DNA of 64,000 nt from Brucellaceae bacterium (GCA_020637755.1 JACKJW010000002.1:133570-197569), one strand, 5' to 3'. Numbered from the stretch's first letter, positions 1 to 8,809 are shown. Program-made: numbers and translations. The notes: generated from the letters alone by a model not told the origin.

Positions 1-449
1 CCATGCGCGACGCTGCCGCCCGGCTGGTCAACCGCAACCGGCTCGGGCGCGATGTTTTTTCGCGCGGCATGCCGGAGGCCGTGATCCAGGAGACGCGCTC
101 GGAATATTCCGCCTCGCTTTACGACCTGCTGACCGCCTACGCCGCCCAGCGCCAGCGTCAGGCCATCTCGACCGTGCAGATTGCGCGCCGCGCGGTCTGG
201 TCGCTGAAGGATGCGCGCGCCGTGCTTGCGCGCTTGCTCGGCACCATGCCGGAATGGACCGCGCTGGATGCCTTCCTGATCGATTACCTGACGACGCCGG
301 AAGAACGCATCACCGCCATCGCCAGCACCTTTGTCGCCAGCCTTGAAATGGTGCGCGAAGGCGCGCTGGAAATGCGTCAGGAGAGGGCCTATGCGCCGCT
401 GTTCCTGCGCGCCAGAACCCCCGCCGCACCGGAGGCTGCCCATGGATGA
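1..449 (+). CDS. scpA: Segregation and condensation protein A, C-terminal part
   Basis: This is the C-terminal 149 or so residues of ScpA, the kleisin subunit of the bacterial SMC-ScpAB condensin, which bridges the SMC heads and helps chromosome segregation. The reading frame is open to the left edge of the window, so the N-terminal kleisin part lies outside. The visible part ends in the winged-helix-like segment expected of ScpA (residues around IDYLTTPEERITAIASTF). Its stop overlaps the start of scpB by 8 bases, so the two are translationally coupled, as is usual for this pair. Identification rests on the family-like C-terminus plus the scpB neighbour. Confidence 0.88.
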   Translation, partial: MRDAAARLVNRNRLGRDVFSRGMPEAVIQETRSEYSASLYDLLTAYAAQRQRQAISTVQIARRAVWSLKDARAVLARLLGTMPEWTALDAFLIDYLTTPEERITAIASTFVASLEMVREGALEMRQERAYAPLFLRARTPAAPEAAHG

Positions 450-1179
450 CCAGGCCATGACGATGGACCACGACGAGGGCCTTGAATCGGCCGTGGAACT
501 TGCCACATCGCGCGCGATGACACCGGACGAACTGCACGAGGCGGGCCGCATGGCCGAGGCACTGATCTTTGCCTCCGCCACGCCGGTTTCCGAGCGCCTG
601 TTGGCCGACCGTCTGCCTTCGGGCACCGACATCCGCGCCGTGCTGGACCATCTGCAGGGCCTTTATGCGGTGCGTGGCGTCAATCTGGTGCGGGCAGGGG
701 ATGCCTGGGCCTTCCGCACGGCAGGCGACCTGTCCTTCCTGATGAGCCGCGACGCCGTGCAGCAGAAGAAGCTCTCGCGCGCCGCACTCGAGGTGCTCGC
801 CATCATCGCCTACCACCAGCCGGTCACACGCGCCGAGATCGAGGAAGTGCGCGGTGTGGAAACGTCCAAGGGCACGCTGGATACGCTGCTGGAATCGGGT
901 TGGGTGCGCATGCGCGGCCGGCGCCGCACGCCCGGCCGTCCTGTCACCTATGGCACGACGACGGATTTCCTCGACCATTTCGGGCTGGAGGAATTGCGCG
1001 ACCTGCCTGGCATGGACGAGTTGAAGGGTGCGGGCCTGCTGTCCGGCCGCATGCCGTCGAACTTCCAGATCCCGGTTCCGCCCGCCCAGGGCGACCTGCT
1101 GGCCGATGACGAGGACCCTTTGACCGACATCGACCTGGAGGAACTCGGCTTGTTGACACCCGGCGGCGGGGATGGTTGA
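442..1179 (+). CDS. scpB: Segregation and condensation protein B
   Basis: ScpB (245 residues) is a dimeric winged-helix protein that binds ScpA and completes the SMC-ScpAB condensin complex on the nucleoid. The family signature is clear in the middle: EVLAIIAYHQPVTRAEIEEV followed by VETSKGTLDTLLESGWV, then a YGTTTDFLDHFGLEEL segment in the second winged helix. I chose the ATG at 442, which overlaps the 3' end of scpA; an upstream in-frame ATG at 331 would give an Arg/Cys-rich N-terminus read out of frame with scpA and is not credible. The tail is acidic (DDEDPLTDIDLEELG), as in other alphaproteobacterial ScpB proteins. Confidence 0.93.
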   Translation: MDDQAMTMDHDEGLESAVELATSRAMTPDELHEAGRMAEALIFASATPVSERLLADRLPSGTDIRAVLDHLQGLYAVRGVNLVRAGDAWAFRTAGDLSFLMSRDAVQQKKLSRAALEVLAIIAYHQPVTRAEIEEVRGVETSKGTLDTLLESGWVRMRGRRRTPGRPVTYGTTTDFLDHFGLEELRDLPGMDELKGAGLLSGRMPSNFQIPVPPAQGDLLADDEDPLTDIDLEELGLLTPGGGDG

Positions 1180-1225
1180 TCAGGAGCCGGTCCGGGCAGA
1201 ACTGCCCTTCTGACAGGTGGTGTGA

Positions 1226-2326
1226 ATGGGGCAGGCAATGGAAAGCGCGAGCCGCGTACCGGCGGCAGTCACCTTTGCCGCGCGCCTTTCCTTCGAGGAT
1301 ATTCGCCATTCCTATGACGGCACGCAAACCCTGCGGGGTCTCTCGCTGGTGGCTGAACCGGGGCAGGTGACCTGCCTGTTGGGTCCCTCCGGATCCGGCA
1401 AGACGACCCTGTTGCGCATTGCCTCCGGCATCGAGCCACAGGCCTCGGGCCGTATCCTGCTGAACGACCGCGAAATCGCCGGCCCTTCCGTGTTCCTGCC
1501 GCCCGAAAAACGCTCCATCGGCCTCGTCTTCCAGGATTTCGCGCTCTTTCCGCATCTGACCATCCTTCAGAACGTAAAATTCGGGCTCACCGCCCTGTCG
1601 CCGGCCGAGGCAGACCGCGAAGCGCGTATCGCGCTGTCGCGCGTCGGGCTGGAACATTACGCCGATGCCTGGCCGCATCTCCTTTCAGGTGGCGAGCAGC
1701 AGCGCGTGGCGCTGGCCCGCGCCATTGCGCCGCGCCCGGCCGTGCTGCTGATGGATGAGCCGTTTTCGGGCCTTGATTCCCGCCTCAAGGACACGGTGCG
1801 GGCGGAAACGCTGGATATCCTGCGCCAGAGCCGCACCACCGCCATTGTCGTCACCCATGATGCCGAGGAGGCCATGCGCATGGGCGACCGCATTGCCCTG
1901 TTGAAGGACGGACGGCTGGTTCAGGCCGGAACGGCGGAGGAAATCTACTACAAGCCCGTCAACCTGTTTGCGGCCGGCTTCTTCGCCGAGATGAACCTGT
2001 TCCGCGCCACGGTCGGCGATGGCGAGGTGGCAACCCCGCTCGGCATTTTTCAGGCCGGGGACCTCGGCGACGGCACGCCGGTGACGGTGGCCATCCGGCT
2101 GGCCGGAATCGAGGTGGACGAAAGCGATGGATCAATCCCGGCGCGGGTGCTATCACGGCGCTTCCTCGGGATTGCGGAGATCCTCGATCTCGCCATCCCC
2201 GGAGCCGACAAGCCCGTCCGGGCGCGCATCAGGCACGGTACGCTTGCTCCCGGCAGGCGCGAATTCTCGGTGAGCGTCCGCAAATCCGATGTGCTGGTGT
2301 TTGAATCCGGCTCCGAAAATGCCTAA
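1226..2326 (+). CDS. ABC transporter ATP-binding protein, Fe3+/FbpC type, without partner genes
   Basis: A 366-residue nucleotide-binding subunit of an importer. Walker A is GPSGSGKT near residue 55, the Q-loop VFQDFALFPHLT follows, then the ABC signature LSGGEQQRVALARAI, Walker B VLLMDEP and the switch His in VVTHDAEEAM. The last 110 residues form a TOBE-like domain, typical of the CysA/PotA/FbpC group that imports iron(III), spermidine or sulfate. The annotation as FbpC-like is a family judgement; the substrate is not shown. No permease or binding protein lies beside it: it sits alone between scpB and tatA. A second ATG at 1238 is an alternative start. Confidence 0.85.
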   Translation: MGQAMESASRVPAAVTFAARLSFEDIRHSYDGTQTLRGLSLVAEPGQVTCLLGPSGSGKTTLLRIASGIEPQASGRILLNDREIAGPSVFLPPEKRSIGLVFQDFALFPHLTILQNVKFGLTALSPAEADREARIALSRVGLEHYADAWPHLLSGGEQQRVALARAIAPRPAVLLMDEPFSGLDSRLKDTVRAETLDILRQSRTTAIVVTHDAEEAMRMGDRIALLKDGRLVQAGTAEEIYYKPVNLFAAGFFAEMNLFRATVGDGEVATPLGIFQAGDLGDGTPVTVAIRLAGIEVDESDGSIPARVLSRRFLGIAEILDLAIPGADKPVRARIRHGTLAPGRREFSVSVRKSDVLVFESGSENA

Positions 2327-2361
2327 GTCAGCGCCAGGCGCTCAAAAAACAAGAGGATGAA

Positions 2362-2580
2362 ATGGGAACCTTTTCAATCTGGCATTGGATCATCGTCCTG
2401 GTGGTCGTGTTGCTCCTGTTCGGCCGCGGCAAGATCCCGGAACTGATGGGCGACGTCGCCAAGGGTATCAAGAGCTTCAAGAAGGGCATGGCCGACGACG
2501 ACGCCGAAGCGGCGCGCACGGTCGAGCACCGCAAGGATGAGACCGTTTCCGAATCCAAGGAAAAATCGGCCAATTCCTGA
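2362..2580 (+). CDS. tatA: Sec-independent translocase subunit TatA
   Basis: TatA (72 residues) forms the oligomeric pore-like part of the twin-arginine translocase that exports folded proteins across the inner membrane. The sequence shows one N-terminal membrane helix (WHWIIVLVVVLLLFGRGKIPELM), with the conserved FGRGKIPELMGDVAKGIKSFKKG hinge and amphipathic helix, then a short acidic/polar tail. A purine-rich ribosome site (aagaggatgaa) precedes the ATG. It is the first gene of tatABC, but 86 bases with a hairpin separate it from tatB, which could help make TatA in excess over TatB and TatC. Confidence 0.96.
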   Translation: MGTFSIWHWIIVLVVVLLLFGRGKIPELMGDVAKGIKSFKKGMADDDAEAARTVEHRKDETVSESKEKSANS

Positions 2581-2620
2581 CGGGATCGCCGGACGGGGCG
2601 CCCTCCGGGCGCTCCCAGAG

Positions 2621-2643
2621 CCCGCTCGGGTGAGCGGGTTTCC
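2621..2643 (+). terminator. Hairpin between tatA and tatB, possible attenuator
   Basis: A 7-base-pair GC-rich stem (cccgctc at 2621-2627, gagcggg at 2632-2638) with a 4-base loop is followed by three Ts. The T run is short, so it would stop transcription only partly. Its place inside the tat operon suggests it lowers tatBC expression relative to tatA or protects the 3' end of a tatA transcript. This role is inferred. Confidence 0.4.
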
Positions 2644-2666
2644 ACCTACGGGGCAGTTGAAACCTC

Positions 2667-3203
2667 ATGTTTGATATCGGCTGGCAGGAAATCCTTGTCA
2701 TCGCGATCGTGCTGATCGTGGTCGTCGGTCCCAAGGACCTGCCAAGAATGCTGCGCACCTTCGGGCGCACGACGGCGAAAATGCGCTCCATGGCGGGCGA
2801 TTTCCGCCGCCAGTTCGATGACGCGCTCAAGGAAGCCGAGCTGGATGAGGTGAAATCGCTGGTCGATACGGCCCGCAGCCTCAATCCGGCCGAAAGCGTC
2901 AAGAAGCATCTCAACCCCATCGCCAGGGTGGGCGAGGAAATCCGCGCCGGGCTGGCCGAGAGCACGAAACCGGCCCCTGCCGCCGCAGCGGCCAAGGGTG
3001 GCGAGCCGGCTGCCCCGTCCATCCATCCCGCTGATCCGGCCAAGACCGGAGCCACCGCCCTTCCGGAAGGCATGACCAAGCCTGCCACCAAGCCGAAGGC
3101 GCCCGCCAAGGCCGCCGGCGCGGCGCCGAAGCCTGCGAAGCCCAAAGCCCCGGCAAAGGCAGCGGCCAAGGCCAAGGCCAAGAAGACGGAACCGAAGACG
3201 TGA
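2667..3203 (+). CDS. tatB: Sec-independent translocase subunit TatB
   Basis: TatB (178 residues) forms the signal-peptide receptor of the Tat system together with TatC. One N-terminal membrane helix (ILVIAIVLIVVVGPKDLP) is followed by an amphipathic helix containing the conserved GPKDLPRMLRTFGR segment, then a charged region. The last 70 residues are low-complexity Ala/Pro/Lys repeats (for example KPKAPAKAAAKAKAKK), common in alphaproteobacterial TatB and probably disordered. Its TGA overlaps the GTG start of tatC (GTGA), so the two are coupled. Confidence 0.94.
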   Translation: MFDIGWQEILVIAIVLIVVVGPKDLPRMLRTFGRTTAKMRSMAGDFRRQFDDALKEAELDEVKSLVDTARSLNPAESVKKHLNPIARVGEEIRAGLAESTKPAPAAAAAKGGEPAAPSIHPADPAKTGATALPEGMTKPATKPKAPAKAAGAAPKPAKPKAPAKAAAKAKAKKTEPKT

Positions 3204-4132
3204 GCAAGCCAGAGGTCGATATCGACGAATCGTCGGCACCGCTGATCGAACACCTGATCGAGCTGCGCACGCGCCTGATGTGGGCCATAGGCGGCTTTTT
3301 CGTCGCCTTCCTCGTGTGCTTCGCCTTCGCCAAGAACCTCTTCAACCTGCTCGTCCAGCCGTTCAAGTGGTCTGTCGAATGGGCGGGGCTCGATCATCGC
3401 AAGGTCGAGCTGATCTACACCGCGCCGCAGGAATTCTTCTTCACTCAGATCAAGATCGCGATGTTCGGCGGCCTCGTGATCGCCTTTCCGCTGATCGCGG
3501 CCCAGGTCTACAAATTTGTGGCGCCAGGCCTCTACCGCAACGAGCGCAGGGCCTTCCTGCCGTTCCTCGTCGCGTCGCCGATCCTGTTCCTCATTGGCGC
3601 TGCGCTCGTCTACTTCTTCTTCATGCCCATGGTCATGTGGTTCTTCCTGGCCATGGAGCAAACCGGCGGGGAGGGCGAGGTGGGCATCTCGCTCCTGCCG
3701 AAGGTGTCCGAGTATCTCGGCCTTGTCATGACGCTGATCTTCGCCTTCGGGCTGGTGTTCCAGTTGCCCGTGGTGACGACGCTTCTGGCGCGCGCAGGCC
3801 TTGCGACGTCGCAGGGGCTGAAGGAGAAGCGTAAATACGCCATCGTCGTCGCCTTCGTCGCTGCCGCCGTCCTGACGCCGCCCGATCCGGTCAGCCAGAT
3901 CGGCCTCGCCCTGCCGACCATCCTGCTCTACGAGATCTCCATCATCACCGCCCGCTGGGTGGAGCGCGAGCGCGCCGCCGCGTCTTCCCAGGCTGAAGCC
4001 GAAGCCGAAAAGGCGGCAACGGAAGTGGCTGCTGCAAACGCGGCGGATGACGATCCCGGTGCGGTAGCAACCGATGACGCCGAAGCAAACGCCAGGACAT
4101 CCGGCAAGGACGGCGCGGCGCCGTCCGCCTGA
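3200..4132 (+). CDS. tatC: Sec-independent translocase subunit TatC
   Basis: TatC (310 residues) is the polytopic core of the twin-arginine translocase and recognises the RR signal. The N-terminus has the family sequence IEHLIELRTRLMWAI, and the conserved FTQIKIAMFGGLVIAFPLIAAQVYKFVAPGLY segment and later helices give the expected six membrane spans. The start codon is GTG at 3200, overlapping the tatB stop. After the last helix the C-terminus carries about 50 Ala/Glu/Asp-rich cytoplasmic residues, longer than the E. coli protein but normal for this group. Confidence 0.96.
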   Translation: MSKPEVDIDESSAPLIEHLIELRTRLMWAIGGFFVAFLVCFAFAKNLFNLLVQPFKWSVEWAGLDHRKVELIYTAPQEFFFTQIKIAMFGGLVIAFPLIAAQVYKFVAPGLYRNERRAFLPFLVASPILFLIGAALVYFFFMPMVMWFFLAMEQTGGEGEVGISLLPKVSEYLGLVMTLIFAFGLVFQLPVVTTLLARAGLATSQGLKEKRKYAIVVAFVAAAVLTPPDPVSQIGLALPTILLYEISIITARWVERERAAASSQAEAEAEKAATEVAAANAADDDPGAVATDDAEANARTSGKDGAAPSA

Positions 4133-4262
4133 GCCACTGGCGTGCACCCCGTCGGGGCGTTGCGGCAGCATTGACAGGCGAATCGCGCTATGGCTCATGC
4201 CAGACATCTGACGAGGCAGCCGGTTCCGCGCTGCCCCCGGTAGCAAGACCCAAGGCTGGACC

Positions 4263-5552
4263 ATGCTCGACATCAAGTGGATACGCGAAAACCCCGAAGC
4301 GCTGGACGCCGCGCTGGCCAAACGTGGCGCCGCGCTGCAGGCCGCCGCTTTGGTGGCGCTGGACGAGGAACGCCGCGCCGGGATCGCCAAACTCCAGACC
4401 ATGCAGGAGCGCCGCAACGCCGCCTCGAAGGAAATCGGCATGGCCATGGGCCGAAAGGACATGGAGACGGCGGAAAAACTGAAGGCGGAGGTCGCCTCCC
4501 TGAAGGATGCGCTGCAGGCCGGAGAAGCTGCCGGGCGTGATCTGGAGGCGAGCCTGCGCGATGCGCTGGCCCGCGTGCCGAACATTCCGCTCGATGACGT
4601 GCCCGTTGGTCCGGACGAGAGCGCGAACGTGGAACTGCGCAAGGTCGGCCGCGTACCGAACCACGACTTCAAGCCGAAGGAACATTACGAGCTCGGCGAG
4701 GCGCTCGGCCTGATGGATTTCGAGACGGCGGCCAAACTCTCCGGTTCGCGCTTCACCGTGGTCAAGGGCGCGCTCGCCCGCCTTGAACGCGCTCTCGGCC
4801 AGTTCATGCTGGACCTGCACACCGGCGAGAACGGCTACATGGAGGTCAACCCGCCGCTGCTGGTGAGGGACGAGACCTTCTTCGGCACCGGCCAGCTTCC
4901 CAAATTCGAGGAAGACCTGTTCTTCATGCCGCATGGCAATGCCCGCCTGGGCCTGATCCCCACCGCCGAAGTACCCCTGACCAACATGGTCTCCGGCGAG
5001 ATCGTGGATGAGGCGGCGCTGCCACTGCGCATGACGGCGCTCACCGCCTGCTTCCGCTCGGAAGCCGGATCGGCAGGGCGCGACACGCGCGGCATGCTGC
5101 GCCAGCACCAGTTCAACAAGGTCGAGCTGGTCTCGATCACCACCGCCGAGCAGGCGCTTGCAGAGCATGAGCGCATGACGGCCTGCGCCGAGGAAGTGTT
5201 GAAGCGACTCGGCCTGGCCTATCGCGTGGTCGTGCTGTGCACCGGCGACATGGGTTTTGGCGCGCGCAAGACCTATGACATCGAGGTCTGGCTGCCCGGA
5301 CAGGATGCCTACCGGGAAATCTCCTCCTGCTCGGTCTGCGGCGATTTCCAGGGCCGCCGCATGAACGCGCGCTATCGCAAGGCCGGCGAAAAGCAGACGC
5401 AATTCGTCCATACACTGAACGGCTCGGGCATTGCGGTCGGCCGCGCGCTGATCGCGGTCATGGAGAATTACCAGAATGCCGACGGCTCGATCACCGTTCC
5501 GGAGGCGTTGCGCCCCTACATGGGCGGGCTGGAGACCATCGCTGCGGCGTGA
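4263..5552 (+). CDS. serS: Seryl-tRNA synthetase
   Basis: SerS (429 residues) charges tRNA-Ser (and tRNA-Sec where present) with serine in the cytoplasm. The N-terminal coiled-coil arm starts MLDIKWIRENPEALDAAL and runs to about residue 110. The class II catalytic core shows motif 2 (ACFRSEAGSAGRDTRG followed by RQHQF), the serine-binding TAEVPLTN, and motif 3 (NGSGIAVGRALIAVMENYQ). The 130-base gap after tatC contains a perfect -35-like TTGACA at 4171 without a convincing -10, so serS may have its own promoter or be read from tat. Confidence 0.97.
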   Translation: MLDIKWIRENPEALDAALAKRGAALQAAALVALDEERRAGIAKLQTMQERRNAASKEIGMAMGRKDMETAEKLKAEVASLKDALQAGEAAGRDLEASLRDALARVPNIPLDDVPVGPDESANVELRKVGRVPNHDFKPKEHYELGEALGLMDFETAAKLSGSRFTVVKGALARLERALGQFMLDLHTGENGYMEVNPPLLVRDETFFGTGQLPKFEEDLFFMPHGNARLGLIPTAEVPLTNMVSGEIVDEAALPLRMTALTACFRSEAGSAGRDTRGMLRQHQFNKVELVSITTAEQALAEHERMTACAEEVLKRLGLAYRVVVLCTGDMGFGARKTYDIEVWLPGQDAYREISSCSVCGDFQGRRMNARYRKAGEKQTQFVHTLNGSGIAVGRALIAVMENYQNADGSITVPEALRPYMGGLETIAAA

Positions 5553-5590
5553 CAGCTGCGTGATCCAAAATCTCGGGAAGACGGACCAAC

Positions 5591-6346
5591 ATGCGGATTT
5601 TGCTGACAAACGACGACGGTATCCATGATGAGGGCATCGCGGTGCTGGAACGCATCGCCCGCCAGCTTTCCGATGACGTCTGGGTCGTGGCGCCGGAAAG
5701 CGACCAGTCCGGCCTGTCCCATTCGCTGACGCTTTCCCACCCGCTGCGCCTGCGCAAGCTTGATGACCGCCATTTTGCCGTGCGCGGCACGCCGACCGAT
5801 TGCGTGATCATGGGTGTCAAGCACATCATGCCCGAGCCGCCGGACCTGATCCTGTCGGGCGTCAACTCCGGCACCAACATTGCCGATGACGTGACCTATT
5901 CGGGCACGGTGGCCGGGGCCATGGAAGGCACGCTGGTCGGCATTCCGTCCTTCGCGCTGAGCCAGGGCTATAATTTCGCCGACGAGGGCCGCATCGTGCC
6001 CTACCAGACGGCGGAAACCCACGCGCCGGGCCTGCTGCGCAAGCTGCTGCGGGCAAAACTGCCGCAGGGCGTGCTGCTCAACATCAACTTTCCCAATTGC
6101 CAGCCGGACGAGGTGAAGGGCGTCAGCGTCACCGCCCAGGGCAAGATCGTCTACGGCCTTGGCGTGGAAGAGCGCCGTGACGGGCGCAATTTCCCCTATT
6201 ACTGGCTGCGTTTCGGCCGCAAGCAGTTCGATGCCGACGAAGGTTCCGACATTGCGGCCCTGCGGGCAGACCGCATTTCCGTCACGCCGTTGAAGCTGGA
6301 CCTCACCGCCCATGAGGCGCGCCAGGCGCTGGAGCGCGTGCTCTGA
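5591..6346 (+). CDS. surE: 5'/3'-nucleotidase SurE
   Basis: SurE (251 residues) is a metal-dependent nucleoside monophosphate phosphatase linked to stationary-phase survival. The N-terminus MRILLTNDDGIHDEGI carries the metal-binding Asp pair (ND-D), with the conserved VVAPESDQSG, VRGTPTDCV and LSGVNSGTNIADDVTYSGTV motifs after it. It overlaps pcm by one base (TGATG), giving the surE-pcm order that is conserved across Proteobacteria, including E. coli. Confidence 0.97.
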   Translation: MRILLTNDDGIHDEGIAVLERIARQLSDDVWVVAPESDQSGLSHSLTLSHPLRLRKLDDRHFAVRGTPTDCVIMGVKHIMPEPPDLILSGVNSGTNIADDVTYSGTVAGAMEGTLVGIPSFALSQGYNFADEGRIVPYQTAETHAPGLLRKLLRAKLPQGVLLNINFPNCQPDEVKGVSVTAQGKIVYGLGVEERRDGRNFPYYWLRFGRKQFDADEGSDIAALRADRISVTPLKLDLTAHEARQALERVL

Positions 6347-7005
6347 TGCAGGATTTGGCGCGCATCGGAGACCGGGAAGGCATGGCGTCTTTTGTCATGC
6401 GCATGCGCGCGATCGGTATTGACGACAAGCGGTTGTTTTCCGCCATGGAAATGACGCCGCGCCGCGCCTTCGTGCCGGCCGAATTCCAGTCCGCCGTCTG
6501 GTCGGCGCGCACCGTTCCGATTGCCTGTGGCGAGACGCTGGAAGGCATCGACCTGCAGGGCCGTGTACTGGCGGCGCTGGAACCGGCAGACGGTCAGCGC
6601 GTGCTGGAGATCGGCACGGGTTCCGGCTATTCGGCTGCCGTGCTGGCACGTCTGGCTGGCCGTGTCACGTCCGTCGAGCGCTTCCGCACGCTGGTCACCG
6701 ACGCGCAGGAGCGCCTGCGCACACTCGGCCTTGTCAATGTCGTGCTGAAGCATGGTGATGCCGAGCGCGCCGTGGAAGGCGAGGGGCCCTATGACCGCAT
6801 CCTGGTCTGGGCAGCCTTTGACGCGCTTCCCCGCAATTTCACTGACTTGCTGTCCTCCGGCGGTGTGATGGTCTGCGCCATCGGCCCTGCGGAGGAGCCG
6901 CAGCAACTGGTCAAGCTGACCAAGATCGGCAGCCGGTTCGAGCGCGAAGACCTGGGCAAGGTACGCTTCCAGCCGTTGGCGCGCGGTGTTGCAGCAAGGC
7001 TCTGA
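6346..7005 (+). CDS. pcm: Protein-L-isoaspartate O-methyltransferase
   Basis: PCM (219 residues) uses S-adenosylmethionine to methylate L-isoaspartyl residues in damaged proteins, starting their repair. The SAM-binding motif I is VLEIGTGSGYSAAVLARL, and the conserved substrate segment before it is RAFVPAEFQSAVW. Translation probably re-initiates from surE because the ATG overlaps the surE TGA. In place of the usual S/T-x-P-x-P loop the sequence has a shortened AWSART-type region around VWSARTVPIACGETLEG, which still contains the conserved IPIG-like element. Confidence 0.92.
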   Translation: MQDLARIGDREGMASFVMRMRAIGIDDKRLFSAMEMTPRRAFVPAEFQSAVWSARTVPIACGETLEGIDLQGRVLAALEPADGQRVLEIGTGSGYSAAVLARLAGRVTSVERFRTLVTDAQERLRTLGLVNVVLKHGDAERAVEGEGPYDRILVWAAFDALPRNFTDLLSSGGVMVCAIGPAEEPQQLVKLTKIGSRFEREDLGKVRFQPLARGVAARL

Positions 7006-7114
7006 GAATTTTCCGCCGGTACACCGGTCCCGCCTGCACCCCTTAACCGCGCGGTAAGATTAACGCGCTTTAATCATGGTGCTGTATGTACCGGGTTAGT
7101 GGCGGGTAAGTGTC

Positions 7115-8809
7115 ATGTCGATGAAAATTTCAAGCAATTTTGCCAGGCATCTCGCGAGAGGTGCGGCCATTGCCCTGGTCGGCGGCATGGCGGCGGGATG
7201 CAGCTCCGACGCATCGCGCTTCACCGACAGCTTCTTCACCAATTCCGTTCCGCAGCGCCAGGCGGTCGCGCCTGAGAGCCAGCCCTATCCGGGTGATCTC
7301 GACACGACGGCGACCGGATCGGTGTCGCGCTCCGGCGCCGACGTCATTCCCGGTGGCCGTGTGACGCCCAAGGCTTCGCTCAGCGATGTGTCCCGGTCCT
7401 ATCCGGCAACTCCGCAGCAGGCCTATCCGGTTGATCGCAATACCTATCCGGCAGCGCCGGCGCGTCAGGCCCTGCAGCCGGTTGATGTTGCACCGGCGCC
7501 GGCGGCCGTGCAGCGCTCGGCGCTGCCCGCAGCACCCGCCAATGTGGATCGCATGGCAACTGGCGCCGTGTCGCGTCAGGCTGCGCCGGTTGGTGCGCCC
7601 AAGCCGTCCTACACGCATCCGGCGTTGCGCCCGGTCTCCTCGGTTCCCGCAGCAGCGCCCTCGGTTGCACCTGTGGCAAAGGCCGACGACACGTCCGAAA
7701 GGGGCGGCTGGACGGCGACCGGCGGCACGGCGATCACGTTGAAGGAGGGCGAGACGGTCTACAACCTGTCCAAGCGCTTCGGGGTTCCGGCCAAGGAAAT
7801 CATGCGCGTCAACGGCATCGCGGACGCCTCGAAAGTGTCCGCCGGGCAGAGGGTCATCATCCCGACCTATGTCTACTCGTCGAAGGCGCCGGTCTCCATG
7901 CCGGACAGCAATCCGAACACCATGGCGGCAAAGTCCTCCCGCGGCACGAAATATGACGCTGGCAAGCAGGTGCCGGCGCCGGTTCCCGCCGATCGCAAGG
8001 ATGTGGCCGTTCTCCCCACGGTTCCCCAGGCGCGCAACCGCTCCGGCTCGGTGCCGCTGCCACAGGCTTCCAACAGCTCCAATGCGGCAAAGGCTGCTGC
8101 GCCGTCCGGAGCCTACACGGTGGTTTCCGGTGATAGCCTCTACGCCATTGCCAAGCGCAACGGCGTGACGGTCGACGCGCTCAAGACGGCCAACGGCCTG
8201 AAGGACGGAAACCTGAAGATCGGCCAGCGGCTGACCATCCCGTCCGCTTCCGCCAAGCCCGTTGCCACGGCGTCCGCCAAGTCCAATCCGGGTGTGGACC
8301 CGATCATCACCGGTACCCCGGGCCCGGCCAGGACGTCCTCCAACCTGCCGACCTACACGCCGCCCGTCCGCAAGGACGAGAAGGTGATCCGGGAAGCCGA
8401 AAAGGTCGCGGCCGTCGCGCCCGATGCGACCGGCATCTCGAAGATGCGCTGGCCGGTGCGCGGCCGCGTGGTCGCGGGATACGGAGCCAACGTGAACGGC
8501 AAGGCCAATGACGGCATCGATATTGCGGTTCCCGCCGGAACGCCCGTCAAGGCTGCCGAGAACGGCGTCGTGATCTATGCGGGCGATGGCCTGAAGGAAT
8601 TCGGCAACACCGTCCTGCTTCGCCACGAGAACGGCCTCGTCAGCGTCTACGGCCACAACTCCGAACTGTCGGTGAAGCGCGGCGACAAGGTGCGCCGGGG
8701 CGACCAGATCGCCAAGGCCGGCAATTCCGGCTCCGCCGACATGCCGAAGCTGCATTTCGAGATCCGCAAGGATTCCTCGCCCGTCAACCCGGCATCCTAC
8801 CTGGAGTAA
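7115..8809 (+). CDS. LysM/M23-domain lipoprotein, NlpD-type murein hydrolase activator
   Basis: A 564-residue envelope protein. The N-terminus has a lipoprotein signal with Cys at GGMAAGC, then a Pro/Ala/Ser-rich linker, two LysM peptidoglycan-binding domains (about residues 207-253 and 332-377), and a C-terminal M23/LytM domain (about 443-564). The zinc-site HxxxD motif of active M23 peptidases reads NDGID here (Asn465 to Asp469), so the first ligand His is absent, although the later YGHN and LHFEIR His residues remain. This pattern matches NlpD/EnvC-type activators of amidases rather than a hydrolase. It follows surE-pcm, the same order as surE-pcm-nlpD in E. coli. Confidence 0.88.
   Translation: MSMKISSNFARHLARGAAIALVGGMAAGCSSDASRFTDSFFTNSVPQRQAVAPESQPYPGDLDTTATGSVSRSGADVIPGGRVTPKASLSDVSRSYPATPQQAYPVDRNTYPAAPARQALQPVDVAPAPAAVQRSALPAAPANVDRMATGAVSRQAAPVGAPKPSYTHPALRPVSSVPAAAPSVAPVAKADDTSERGGWTATGGTAITLKEGETVYNLSKRFGVPAKEIMRVNGIADASKVSAGQRVIIPTYVYSSKAPVSMPDSNPNTMAAKSSRGTKYDAGKQVPAPVPADRKDVAVLPTVPQARNRSGSVPLPQASNSSNAAKAAAPSGAYTVVSGDSLYAIAKRNGVTVDALKTANGLKDGNLKIGQRLTIPSASAKPVATASAKSNPGVDPIITGTPGPARTSSNLPTYTPPVRKDEKVIREAEKVAAVAPDATGISKMRWPVRGRVVAGYGANVNGKANDGIDIAVPAGTPVKAAENGVVIYAGDGLKEFGNTVLLRHENGLVSVYGHNSELSVKRGDKVRRGDQIAKAGNSGSADMPKLHFEIRKDSSPVNPASYLE

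Noticed and set aside
4171..4200. TTGACA at 4171 as a serS promoter
   Set aside because: No acceptable -10 lies at 16-18 bases, so I did not list it as a feature.
2477..4672. A 731-codon leftward frame across tatB, tatC and serS
   Set aside because: It overlaps three conserved genes on the other strand and has no recognisable domain.
7006..7114. Riboswitch or sRNA in the pcm to M23 gap
   Set aside because: No conserved structure visible by eye; the short repeat ttaaccgcgcggtaa is not enough.
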